Source: Scytalidium lignicola (taxonomy: Eukaryota > Ascomycota > Leotiomycetes). Taken from it: DNA of 64,000 bases. The position numbers were made by a program, and so were the translations under genes. Location of the stretch: assembly GCA_002812745.2 (NCBI GenBank), contig NCSJ02000080.1:62001-126000 (forward strand), written 5' to 3'. Positions within the stretch are counted from its first letter, which is position 1, and every line of letters starts with the position of its first letter. This document shows positions 37,821-48,939 of this stretch, one piece after another. The notes beneath the pieces were generated by a model that did no database searches, was not told where the DNA came from, and was given only the letters and a program-made list of their open reading frames with translations.

Positions 37821-38796
37821 ATGGAGTTCACGACAACGGGGATGCTGAACGAAGGTAATTTGGCCAAAGGATTCGCACGGTCTTCGCAAACAGCTAACTA
37901 GAGCGTTTGAAAGATGGTATTCATGTTGATATGGAACGACTGAAGAAGGGGGAAGTAAAGTAAGAACCATTCTACGGACTATATATAGCTATCTTGACTT
38001 ACAATGTGGCAGCTTAGGAACTTCAATGTAAGCCCTTGGCTTCTAAAGCAAGCATAAAGTTGGTTTGGGTTCTAACATAGCTAAAGCATGGCAATCAACT
38101 TCAAAGATGGTGTAATTCTAGGTTAGTCGGGGAAAGCAAGTTTCGATGTGGGTACTACAGAGTGCTGATGGTTTATGGTGTATAGGTGCGGATAGCAGAA
38201 CGACGACCGGCGCATACATCGCAAATCGAGTTACGGACAAGCTCACCCAAATCCATGATACTATCTGGTGTTGTCGATCTGGCTCTGCGGCAGATACACA
38301 GGCGGTGGCGGACATTGTGCACTATCAACTAGGCATGTATGCCGTGATGAATGGAAGGCAGCCGACTACTCAAACAGCAGCGGCGATGTTCCAGGAACTC
38401 TGCTACGAGAACAAGGATAGATTAAGGTGAGGCTGGAGTTATGACACGAGGTATCTTCATTGCTGATCTTGCGGTAGTGCTGGGTTGATCATTGCTGGCT
38501 GGGATGAGCGACATGGCGGGCAGGTATATTCGATACCATTAGGCGGCTCACTGCACAAACAACCATATGCAATTGGAGGATCAGGGTCGACGTACATTTA
38601 CGGTTACTGCGATGCTAACTGGAAGGAAGGAATGGATGAGGAGGAAGCTGTAGACTTCGTGAAGGGTGCGTTGCAAGAAGCGATCAAATGGGATGGCAGC
38701 TCCGGTGGTGTCATCAGGATGGTGGTCTTGACGAAGAAGGGCGCCAACAGGCATCTGTACCTGCCTGATACCAATTATGCAATCCGTCACGAATAA
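37821..38796 (+). CDS. PRE3: 20S proteasome subunit beta-1 (caspase-like)
   Basis: This is a catalytic subunit of the 20S proteasome with caspase-like (post-acidic) activity. Six exons (37821-37854, 37902-37959, 38013-38027, 38087-38121, 38186-38426, 38478-38796) give 233 residues. The propeptide ends at Gly33 and the catalytic Thr34 starts the mature chain ([20 protein letters not shown]). [27 protein letters not shown] and [17 protein letters not shown] match the beta-1 subunit closely. The third exon is only 15 bases long. Every junction keeps the frame, which supports the many-exon model. Confidence 0.97.
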
Positions 38797-40214
38797 GGGA
38801 TTTGCATTTGTATAATAGAACGGGAGCATTAAATGGCATGGTGTTCGTGATGCACAACGTGCTGGTTAGCAGCACCGGTCTGGCTGGGCACAATGGCGGT
38901 CAACGAGCCTCTTTGTGTCTGGATGATATCAGCGCGGGCGGGCGGTGAAGTAGAAAGGACCACGATGCATGTACAGGATGTAGATGCCAGCGAATCAAGG
39001 AATTGGCAGCACCGAGTGCACCGAAATAACCACGGCGACGCTTGCTGGCCAGCAAGGCAGTCAAACACTTTTTCTAGAAACTGAAAAGCAAAGACTGGCG
39101 CATCCCCTGATCTCCCGTCACGCAAGGGAGCTCTTGGGTGAGTTGCGTTGCGTAGTGGTCCGGACAAGGCCTGTCTAACTGATACAATTTCACCCCAAAG
39201 CACCGCCAGCCTCAGGGAAGCCCGCGACCGACCGCCCCGATTCGCCTTGTGCATCGCGAAGCCGCGCCCGTGTGTCAGCCTCTCATACAGATTGGCCCCA
39301 GCCCCAACCTCGATTCTGCCATGGCCGCTCTGCCATCCCCGTGCCGAACTCTCTTTCAATCTACCTTTGACAAAATAAATTCTTATCGCCATCCCTTTTC
39401 TCCTTCCCCATCTGCGTGACACAGAAAATCCCACCCAGGAAGATTTATATAATAACGCGTTTGTCTTGCTAATGGAGGGGGTCTGCTTGCGGTGATTTGC
39501 CTTTGCCTCCACTCGTCCTTCGTCATCCTGCGCCTGGCATTTGATCGACATTGGTGTGAGCGCCATTTAGCCCAAAGTCCTGGCGGGAGTCGTCTATCTA
39601 ATAATTGCCCCAAGCTTCGAACTCCCAAGTCCAACACGACACTCCGCCCACTTCATCATCGCCACGATATCGACCAGCACCCCCAATAAATTGAGACTCA
39701 CTAGTACAACGAGGTCGTCGATAGTCTGGGCCNTTTTTTTGATCCTTTTCTGTAATTCTAGGAATGCTGCAGGTAAGCCTCTGTTATGGTAGACTTTCTC
39801 CTATTCCCCCATGCAAACAAAAACCCCCACGACACCAAGTAACTCGAGCCCGCGATGCTTCGCCATCTGAGCCTTTCTCGACTTTTCTGGTGCACGGCTA
39901 GGAGCTAGGACCTGTGCAAGCTAGGCTGTGCTGCTTCATATTCCTATGAGTTTCAAGTGAATATTGATGGCGGGTTTGAGATGTGTTGTATTGCCTGATC
40001 TTTGCCTTTCTAGCATTGCGTGCGAGAAAGTTGACCCGATAGAGACCACCACCTGTCGCTCCACCTAGCAACAACAGCTTATCGCTGACTAGTGTTCGCC
40101 GTTCTTGATTGCCGTAACCATCCTGTTGTTTTATGGATTTGCTTTTTTTCTCCCGCACAAAAACTAATGTTATATTGCAGTTTCCTGGTGCAGCTACAAG
40201 AAAAGTAGGCTGGA
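38797..40214. other. intergenic, no gene seen; one N at 39733
   Basis: This is a GC-richer region with chance open frames on the minus strand (38829-39566) that show no motif. The second half is likely promoter and long leader of the cyclin gene. Confidence 0.5.
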
Positions 40215-41668
40215 ATGGCTGCAGTCGTCGGTGATTTCATGACAGACTCCTCACGCTATCACACACATACGATGATAGCTGGATCTGATTATCAGCGATC
40301 ATCTGCTGAATCTCAATATCGGCACAGGTCGCGATCACGACCCGGACATCCCTCGAGTCCTCGAACACATCGTACTCCAGTTGCGGATACTCCTCCAAGT
40401 ACGGCGGGGCGGGATGCTGATGGCAGCACAAAGCATGAGCCCTACCAGCACATAAAGGCAGATACTCCCTCTACATCGTCAAGCTCGAACCCGAGTCCCG
40501 ATTCACACACGAGACACCAAAATACCACACAGTCTCCTGCACAAGAGCCCTTCCAAACCACACCCGACCAGACATCTACCGAATCTAGACCGCCGAATCC
40601 ATCTTCATCCACATCTTCTTCTATTCCGAGATCTGTGAAGTCATTTGACGATGTCAAGGGATATGGTGGAACCACAATAAAAGTCCGAGACCTAGCTCAT
40701 ATTCAGAGCTTTGCTACGGAGGAGTTCCTGTCACGACGTGGGCAGGCTGGGCGACGGCGGGCACCAGATGATCCTACGCTGAAGTACGAGATCAGTGGGA
40801 TGCCAATAACAGATATTATCGAAATGGTAGCTGGGCTGCTCACGAAGATTACGACCACAAACGACCGTCAACACGAGAACTTACACCGACCTGTCTCCTC
40901 TGCGGGAGAAAGCTCAGCAAATATGCCAGGACTTTCATCCAGTGTTCTGGCTTTTCATGGTAAAAACGTGCCTAGTATCACAATCCTCAGTTACCTAAGT
41001 CGTATACACAAGTATTGCCCAACCACTTATGAGGTCTTTTTAAGTTTGCTGGTCTACTTTGACCGGATGACTGAGCGAGTCAATGCAGGGCCATTGCAAA
41101 TGCTACAGAGGGATTCTATGGATATGGACGACTCCAGGCCATCCACAAGCTATTCCGCAGAAGGCTCCGACCTGGCAGATAGCCCAACATCAAGAAGTGC
41201 CCCCGAAAGCCACTCTGATCTGGAACGTGCACAGTATCCACACAATAATCCACATGAACATAGTTTAGCTCAGTTTCCTTTATCGTACTTTTTCGTCGTG
41301 GATAGTTTCAATATCCATAGATTAGTCATTGCAGGGGTCACTTGTGCCAGTAAATTCTTCTCAGATGTATTCTACACTAATTCCAGATATGCTAAGGTAA
41401 GCGTTAATGAGAATGCTGTATGCTTAATTGTTTTTTCCCGTTTTCTGACCATATTCAGGTTGGCGGCCTACCTTTAGCGGAACTGAATCATCTAGAACTT
41501 CAATTCCTTTTATTGAACGATTTTCGCCTCTCTGTTCCAGTAGAGGAGCTCGAGGCGTACGGGACGATGTTAGTGGAGTTTTATGCTCGAGAGGTCATCA
41601 ATCAGAGGCAAAATGCTGCTATACCGTCTGATATGGCGTACTCCGATGAACCCACAATGTCTCCCTAA
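40215..41668 (+). CDS. PHO85-type cyclin, PHO80/PREG-like
   Basis: This is a cyclin partner of the PHO85/PGOV kinase; in Neurospora and yeast such cyclins keep the phosphate-starvation factor inactive when phosphate is plentiful. Exons are 40215-41396 and 41459-41668 (phase 0), giving 463 residues. The first 140 residues are Ser/Pro/Thr-rich and low-complexity. The cyclin fold runs from about residue 195: ISGMPITDIIEMVAGLL, SITILSYLSRIHKYCPTTYE, then an acidic insert of about 70 residues, and SFNIHRLVIAGVTCASKFFSD, ending with GGLPLAELNHLELQFLLLND. The last blocks are the PHO80 hallmark. Whether it is the phosphate cyclin or another PCL cannot be decided from sequence alone. Confidence 0.88.
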
Positions 41669-42954
41669 ATTGGCGCTTGAGGCTGTTGAAGTTGGGTGTA
41701 AGATAAACCAAAGCTCTCGATGAGTCCTGCCTAGACCTTCTATGGAGGTCTTATGTTCACGAAATAGATTTCCTCTGCTCAATTCCTACGACGCTGTACC
41801 CGACACAGCAGAATTTCCGAGTTTCTCACCCTGATTCCAATAATCTTGGGATGCGATATATTTAACACCTTATACCCTCTTATACCAAGTCGATGCTTTT
41901 TATCAGACTTTACAACACTACATAATGTCATTCGCTTTGATACAATGTCGAATCATGCTAGTTGGGGGAACAGTCCTACGGCCTCGGAAATGCAGTGGTT
42001 TTGCTGAGATATTGCATATACTGGCGTTGCTCCGAGCATTCATTCCACTTTCTTACTCCAGTTTTCTAGTTCTGGATGGCTATCCACTTTTGACGACATA
42101 ATTTGGGGATATTGGGTGGTGGGTGGTTTGGATTTAGGAATGTCTGATGACGAAACTAGCGTTTTTCACCTTGTTTTGCTTCGCAATTGCGAGCAACTGT
42201 TAATCCATTCATTCATGACTAAGATATGAGATGCGAAGTGGATTCTCCCATTAACGATGTTTACAACGTGATTCGGTTGATTGTTCGTAGGTGATGATAT
42301 AGAGGGAGGTTCGGCGTTTAGGTGTGGAGGTTTTCGTTTTTCCACTTAAGGGAGCTATTATCTTATTTACATGAATGATTTTAGACCTCCATGACTACTC
42401 CATGCATCTCTATTGAAAGTTTTGTCAGAGAATGGTAATAATAATTTGATAGTTTGTAGGCTTCGTCTTTCCTATTCTATTTTCGACAATTCGCGCTACT
42501 GTCGTCCTCACAATTCTTTATATCATTTTGCAAGACAAAACATTCCTTTACACTTATAAGAATGACACAGTCTAGAAAACTTCAGTAATGTTATCCAAGT
42601 TTCAACAAGCCAAGTCTCGCGAGCTTGGCATCACTTAGAGAGTTCTCCCAGGATTGGTCCAATCACTATTCTGTGATCGCTATAAGTGAGTGGCAGCTTC
42701 TCAAACGATCGCTCACTTCATCTTGCGTCTAGCACAATGTGCGTATTTTCGAACCAGCTCGTTATGAAAGCAATTGCTCTTATAAGACAGACGCCAGAAG
42801 AAGAAGAAATTGGGGCAAAAACTGTTATGCACGCGTCATTATTCACAACCCCGGAATAGCTGGAATCTACTTTTCAACAGTATGTTTATTCTCTTGAATA
42901 TTATATGCGTATAGCTTGTTTATCTGACATTTCATTTCCTAAATCAGCAACAAG
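41669..42954. other. intergenic, no gene seen
   Basis: This contains the 3' region of the cyclin gene and the promoter of the BTB gene. No supported coding or RNA feature is seen. Confidence 0.5.
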
Positions 42955-43862
42955 ATGACTTCTCAAGGGAGCGAACTATTGATTCTACTGTCAGCTAACG
43001 ATGAAGATGATATCTCCATCTTCAAGTAAGCATGTGACTTTTAATAAGTTGTCAGCTCTAACTTACTTCTACCAGTGATATTGGTTCCGAATTAATGGTC
43101 ATACACGTCGGTCCAAACCAAAAAGATATCATGGTCCACAAAAACTTGATCTGTGCAACGGGCAAGTTCTTCCAAGACATGGCGAACAACCCCAACGGCA
43201 ATATCGGAATCTGTTCCCTCCCAAACATTACCCCTGAAGCATTCAAGCTCTTCCTGTGCTACATCTACCAAAGACGTGTACCAAGTGTCAACCTAGCCGC
43301 AGACCCCGTCGCCCAAGGCACGCGTCTCCGTGAGCTGTGCCAACTATACAGCTTTATTGAGGAATATGGTCTCAATGTTTCCTTGCTCAATAAGACGATC
43401 GACAGCATCCAAGATGGTTTCCGGCTTCTAGACAAGATTCCAGAGGCACCACTGATCCAAGCCATCTACAAAAACACCAAAGCAGGTTCGAAGTTGAGAA
43501 AGTTCTGTGCTGCCACCACTCTTAGTGCTCATCGCAGTCACGTATTCAAGCAAGAATCCCTATCTAAGCTTGTCAAGATCAATGAGGACTTCATGGAGGA
43601 CTTTTTGGAGGCAGTCCAGGGCATCTTCTGGCCAGATGCTGATCCTCGCATCAGGGACTGTGCAGGAGATCCGGATTGTGTGGAATGCCATGGTACATGT
43701 TTAGAAGGAACGATTCGTCAACGTCGAGGTTTCTGGCCTTGCTATTTCCATGTTCAACCTCTCGAGGTTGTAAAGGTCAAGCGTGAGCATGATGGCGGTG
43801 AGAAAGATTTGGACGTTATTACTCTTGGTAACAAGAGTAATTGTCATCTTTGGAAGAATTAA
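42955..43862 (+). CDS. BTB/POZ domain protein
   Basis: Exons 42955-43025 and 43076-43862 encode 285 residues. The BTB/POZ domain covers about residues 25-125, seen in ELMVIHVGPNQKDIMVHKNL, the CATGKFFQDM segment and the TPEAFKLFLCYIYQRRV helix. Fungal proteins of this type may recruit targets to cullin-3 ligases, but most are uncharacterised. The C-terminal part has a small Cys cluster (CAGDPDCVECHGTC), which could bind a metal; this is inferred. The acceptor at 43075 (ACCAG) and the phase confirm the first exon. Confidence 0.85.
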
Positions 43863-44235
43863 GGCTTAGGTGACTCTTAAGAACGAAAGAGTTGGAACTT
43901 AAAATTTTGTAGATGTTCGTTAGATGCCGGAGGAGAATGGCATGAAGGAGTAGCGCTATATCTAACTTGTATTCTTCAATGATAGTAAAGAATGCATCAG
44001 AGGAATATTTCTGATTTTAGCTGATTAATGATAAGCTCGATACCCAATATCTTCGTGGATAGCCATAAGTGCCACATTATAAAGAGAGTAATGACCTATG
44101 GAATTCTACCAGTCTATATGAATCCTCCCCCTTCTTTAAGGATAAAGGGATCTCCTTCTCCATAACGCCAAATATGCGGTAATATACTCTAATATACAAT
44201 GATCCAAACATTTAATATACTGCCACCAAAATACC
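43863..44235. other. convergent 3' spacer, no gene seen
   Basis: This short AT-rich gap lies between the ends of the BTB and ATP11 genes, which converge here. Confidence 0.5.
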
Positions 44236-45249
44236 CTATTCTATCTTTTCAGCTTCCTCCAGCAAATCCTCCACTCTGAATGCGCCATCCCCTCGCCCAA
44301 ACATCTCTAACAACCTCTTCCTTTCAGCCTTCTCTCCGCCAAATCCGTAGAATTTCTGCAGGCACATAATCAACCACTTTGCCTCGTCAACACTCACGCC
44401 TCTCCCTTCCATAACCTGTCCTTGTAGCAGCACCAATCCCTTATCACCCGCAAGCTCTAGATGATGTGTAATGGTGGTGTGAGGCTGACTGAACTCCCCG
44501 CGCAACTTATACTCCGCCAGATGCGTGAACAAGACAGTGACGACATTCTCAGCCGGGAAGGTCCACTGGAGGAAATGGATTTCGGAACCCTGGCCCTCGC
44601 GCGGGAGGGGCAGGATGAAGTGGGGATGCTTCTTCGCGGTTGCTTCAATTGTTCTGTATGATTCGAGGGGGATGGTGGCGCACAGGGATTGAGGGTCTTT
44701 GGCGTGACGGAGGCGCCATATGGTCTCTATTTCTTTATGGGGAAGGGCGCGCACCTTGTCGAGATCGAGAAACGACGAGAGGGTTTTTATGGGCGCTGAA
44801 GAGCCGGTTGCATTTTCGATTGAGGTCCTTGGCTTTGGCGGTGGTGGAGGAGGGGGGAAGGGAGAATTCAATGGCGCAGAGGTCTCTGGTTGTGTTGATT
44901 GCGCATTGACAACGGGTATTTTTATAGAGGCTTTCTTCTTTAGGTCTTCGATTTTGTCTTTATATGCCTCCTTAAGTTGATTGATGTCTGTGAGTCCCTC
45001 TCTGAAAGTTCAGCAATTGTGCCCGCTAAGTCTAATTGTGGCCATAAGATGATTTTGCCTGCCTCGTATGACTTACTCCTTTGCTTTCCTGTCAAGCTTC
45101 TCCCGATACTTCTCTAATATCCTATCTGACTGCTTCGTGGCCAAAAATCGCACATCGTGAACTTGCGCCCACCGCCGTTGGGCGGCTCGCATATAGGCAG
45201 AGGTGCCTGTGATGACATGACGTAAGGCAGGAACCTTATAACTTGCCAT
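44236..45249 (-). CDS. ATP11: mitochondrial F1-ATPase assembly chaperone ATP11
   Basis: This is a matrix chaperone that binds free F1 beta subunit before alpha3beta3 assembly. Exons are 45249-45077 and 45001-44236, giving 312 residues. The first exon starts MASYKVPALRHVI and is rich in Arg with no acidic residues for about 30 positions, as in a mitochondrial presequence. The conserved body begins SSFLDLDKVRALPHKEIE and continues with IWRLRHAKDPQSLCATIP, HPHFILPLPR and EIHFLQWTFP. A poly-Pro linker precedes the body. Alternative start codons inside the second exon would lose the presequence and were not chosen. Confidence 0.93.
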
Positions 45250-45708
45250 AACGGGCGCTGATAATGTCGACTTCTGTAGAAAGGTGGAAGTAATATGTCT
45301 TTACAGACGGCGATACGGGGTGCTACCAGCCGATTTGTCCTAATAACTTCAAAAACAGTGCATTGGTGCCTTGCTCGGAGAAGCTTTATGCCTAAGGCAT
45401 AGTAGCCTTGCAACCCGAGGCTGAGGGCCAGATGATGCGTTACCGCCTCGGCATGTTTCCAGATCGAACCAATCCTTGACCCATCTGTAAAGTATTACCG
45501 ACCAACTCCGCATTTCCCCAGCCTTTAGTGTACGCTAATTGGCTACCGTACTCCCCAATTGGAAACCAGGTCCTAATCACCGTTACGGACGTATGAATCT
45601 GACTCTATATAGCGATCGTGCCCCCATAAGTGCTTTATGTGTTTTTCTTAATATCTAAGATTCACATTTTGAATTCTTTTCCCCTGGCCGATCTGTATCA
45701 CCTACACA
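45250..45708. promoter_or_regulatory. divergent intergenic region between ATP11 and the CoA-ligase-like gene
   Basis: This 459-bp region holds both promoters. A TATATA motif lies near 45605 on the ligase side. No other site is assignable. Confidence 0.45.
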
Positions 45709-47495
45709 ATGCCTACAGAATCCACCTATCCCAGACTGAACCTCCCCAACATTGACCTTTGGGAACTCCTCTTTGAGAGGAAGGATAGACCATTTCCGGA
45801 TGATAAAGGTATGTTTTGCCAATCGTCTTTAAGTCTCAATACACGATCTTAACTTTGTTCATTTGCAGTGATTTTCACGGACGCCGATACCTTGAGGTCC
45901 TACAATTATGCTCAGGTCAAGAGCACTGCACTCGACTTCGCCAAGGGCCTGAAATCCGCCTGGGAATGGAAGAAAGGAGATGTCCTTGCCCTCTTTACGC
46001 CAAATTGCATAGATACTCCGTCCATATTATGGGGAACACATTGGGCAGGAGGAATCATTTCCCCAGCCAACCCCGCGTACACTACCGACGAGTTAGCATT
46101 CCAACTAAAGGATTCAGGAGCTAAAGGGTTGGTAACGCAAAAGGCATTCCTAAAAGTAGCCTGTGAGGCTTGCAAAAAGGTCGGAATTCCAGAAAACCGA
46201 ATTATCCTTATCGGTGACGAGCGCGATGAGACAGCGCGCTTTAAGCATTTCACTGCTATTCGCAACCTGTCAGGAACAAGCAGGTACAGAAAAACGAAGT
46301 TGGACCCAAAGAAAGATCTCGCTTTCCTGGTTTATAGCTCTGGAACCACCGGCCACCCTAAAGGTGTCATGTTATCCCACGAGAACATTGTTGCAAATAC
46401 CCTTATGAATGATGCTATGGAAGGCGGGCGTATGACTTGGAATGGAGGCAAGGATGGCAAAGGAGATAAAATAATCGCCTTCTTACCATTCTATCACATA
46501 TATGTTAGTGTTTTCTCCATCCCGGCTCTCCCAACCTGCATTCTAAAGACATGATACTAACACTTTACAATTAGGGGCTAACTTGTCTAATCCACCAATC
46601 AATGTACACCGGTCTCGAACTTGTGGTGATGGCAAAGTTCGATTTGGAGAAGTTCTGTTCTCATATTCAGAACTTTAAGATCTCCTTTGCGTATGTGGTT
46701 CCGCCAGTGGTCCTCGCTCTTGCAAAACACCCTGTTGTCGCTAAGTACGACCTATCTTCTATACGCATGATGAACTCCGGCGCAGCGCCGTTAACACGCG
46801 ATATTGTGGAGGCAGTCTGGACACGTCTCAAGGTTCCTGTAAAGCAAGGTTATGGTTTGTCCGAGACAAGTCCCACGACACACGCCCAGCCATGGGAAGA
46901 CTGGAATAAGACAATCGGATCTGTTGGCAAACTCCTGCCGAATCTGACTGCAAAATATATGTCTCCCGATGAGGAAGAGGTACCTGTTGGTCAAACCGGA
47001 GAACTTTGGATGAAAGGTCCCAATGTCTTCAAGGGTTACTTGAATAACCCAGAAGGAACTAAGAATGCTCTGACTGAAGACGGGTATTTCAAGACCGGTG
47101 ATGTGGGCCATCAAGATAAAGATGGGAACTTCTACATCACGGACCGTGTGAAGGAATTGATCAAGTACAAAGGATTCCAAGTTGCACCTGCAGAACTCGA
47201 GGGTCTGCTATTAGGTAATAATGAAGTGAACGATGTTGCCGTGATTGGCGTCTACGATGAAAGCCAGGCGACTGAGCTTCCAAGAGCCTACATCGTACCT
47301 GCAAATGGTATCAAAGCAGATAAAGAAACGGAGAAGAGAATCCAAGATTGGCTTGCTGCAAAAGTGTCTCACCATAAGCATTTGAGAGGTGGTATTCGAT
47401 TTGTAGACGAGATACCCAAGAGCGCGAGCGGAAAGATCTTGCGGAGAGTTTTGAAAGATAGAGTCAAGGCCGAGCAGACGAAGGCTAAGCTGTAG
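45709..47495 (+). CDS. 4-coumarate-CoA ligase-like acyl-CoA synthetase, peroxisomal
   Basis: This is an adenylate-forming enzyme that activates an aromatic or fatty acid to its CoA thioester by way of an acyl-AMP. Exons are 45709-45808, 45869-46503 and 46575-47495, giving 551 residues. The AMP-binding P-loop YSSGTTGHPKGVMLSH starts near residue 189; later motifs are QGYGLSETSP, YFKTGDVG, DRVKELIKYKGFQVAPAELE and PKSASGKILRR with the catalytic lysine. The protein ends in AKL, a type 1 peroxisomal targeting signal, as is usual for fungal members of this group. Exact substrate is unknown. The gene is divergent from ATP11. Confidence 0.93.
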
Positions 47496-48939
47496 ACATA
47501 TAGACTATATTGGGTGATTCGGCCTTGTCTTTTTTATAATAGATCTTTTTATATATAGTAGCATATATAGAAGTAGGGTATTAGATTCTATATGTCCTTA
47601 GTACATATAAATGTTATGAAATGCTTTTACAAGTGCCCATATTGTAATACGCAGTGTATCCTAGTAATCTCAGTCATCTCTAGGAGCGGAACTTTAGCCT
47701 CGTTCATCGTCACATAAACCGTCTGTGATGGTAAAGAGGAACATTATTTGCAGGGCTCTTACAAAGTTTCTGCCTGAAATTAGTACTGATAACTTCACAA
47801 CGCGGTAGCACGGATCAGAAATAATTCTGTAAGATACCAGGAAGACAGAGCATCGGGGAACAATGCCAAAGTTGTGATAAATCTATAGAAAAGCTACATG
47901 AGTAATTACGACCGCTATATCCTGGCCCCGAATAAAATACCCAAGCAGTTTTCCCACCCAACCGAACCTGGAGTCCCTCATTGTCAAAGGTTATCTATCG
48001 GATGTATACTCCTGACATTTCAATTTCCAGCCAGAATAGAGCTGGGTTCTCGTATTGAAAGTCTGGTGGAATTCGCGATTGGTATCAGGGATACATCGTT
48101 CATCATTTGACGTGTGTTGCTTGGACTGCGACTGGGACTACGCATGTATCGGCAACCTATTGAAGTTTAGCCTCTTCCTCAAGACTCGTGATGATCTCAT
48201 CCTTCTTTGAAGGTTGCTGGAATTTGGTATACTTACCTCGTCTGAAGCGCATTGACCGTCAGAGATGTGAATCTTCGCAACTTTTCCAAGGGGTCGAAGA
48301 CCAGATGCCATCTGAATCCCCCCCTTATTGGGCTGTCCATGTAGCGCCTGGGTCGCGTAGCCGAGTGACAGGAGCTTCGAGTAACACTCAGGGAGGCGTG
48401 ACCAGCCCAGCTCCACTACGACTCTTCGCATTCCGCTTAAGCGTTGACCTGCTTACTCCTAGAGCTGAGCAATAGGGAACCCTTAGTAGGCGCCCCTGCA
48501 AGCAAGCTCGCCTAGAACAAGAGTGAACTAGGCAAAAATCCCTCCTTGGCCGAGTCCAAGATGCTGGCTTCGGAGCAAAGTCATGACCATTAGGCCATCC
48601 TTACTATCACGCTTATCTCCTTCAGAAAGGGATCCGCTTAAAGCAGTTAACGGTGGCAACTGATATCAGGTATATACTATCGATACACCAATGATGATCA
48701 GCCAAGACCGTCCTCCAGATAGCTCAACCCGAGGGAAGTTGCTATCCTTCTATTCCACTAGCTATATACGACTTTGCAACTACGGGCTGGACATATTAGG
48801 CCTTTTTACGTCATGCCTAGGACGATATGTCCTGGAAAAAGCTCCTGAGCGTAGAACTTTAAAGAGCAAAGCTCTCCACGTAGCGTATGGAGCTGATATA
48901 TGTGAGATTGACGATCAGACCTGTAGGAACTTCTGATTC
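47496..48939. other. intergenic, no gene seen; weak tRNA-like A-box on minus strand
   Basis: The 3' regions of two converging genes meet here. The minus strand around 48600-48570 contains TGGCCTAATGG, resembling a pol III A-box, but no convincing B-box or cloverleaf. A SINE remnant is possible and unproven. Confidence 0.4.

Noticed and set aside
38829..39566. Open frame of 245 codons on the minus strand next to PRE3
   Set aside because: It shows no family motif, signal or splice structure; composition is Arg/Ser/Cys-rich as in GC-rich chance frames, and it lies in an expected promoter region.
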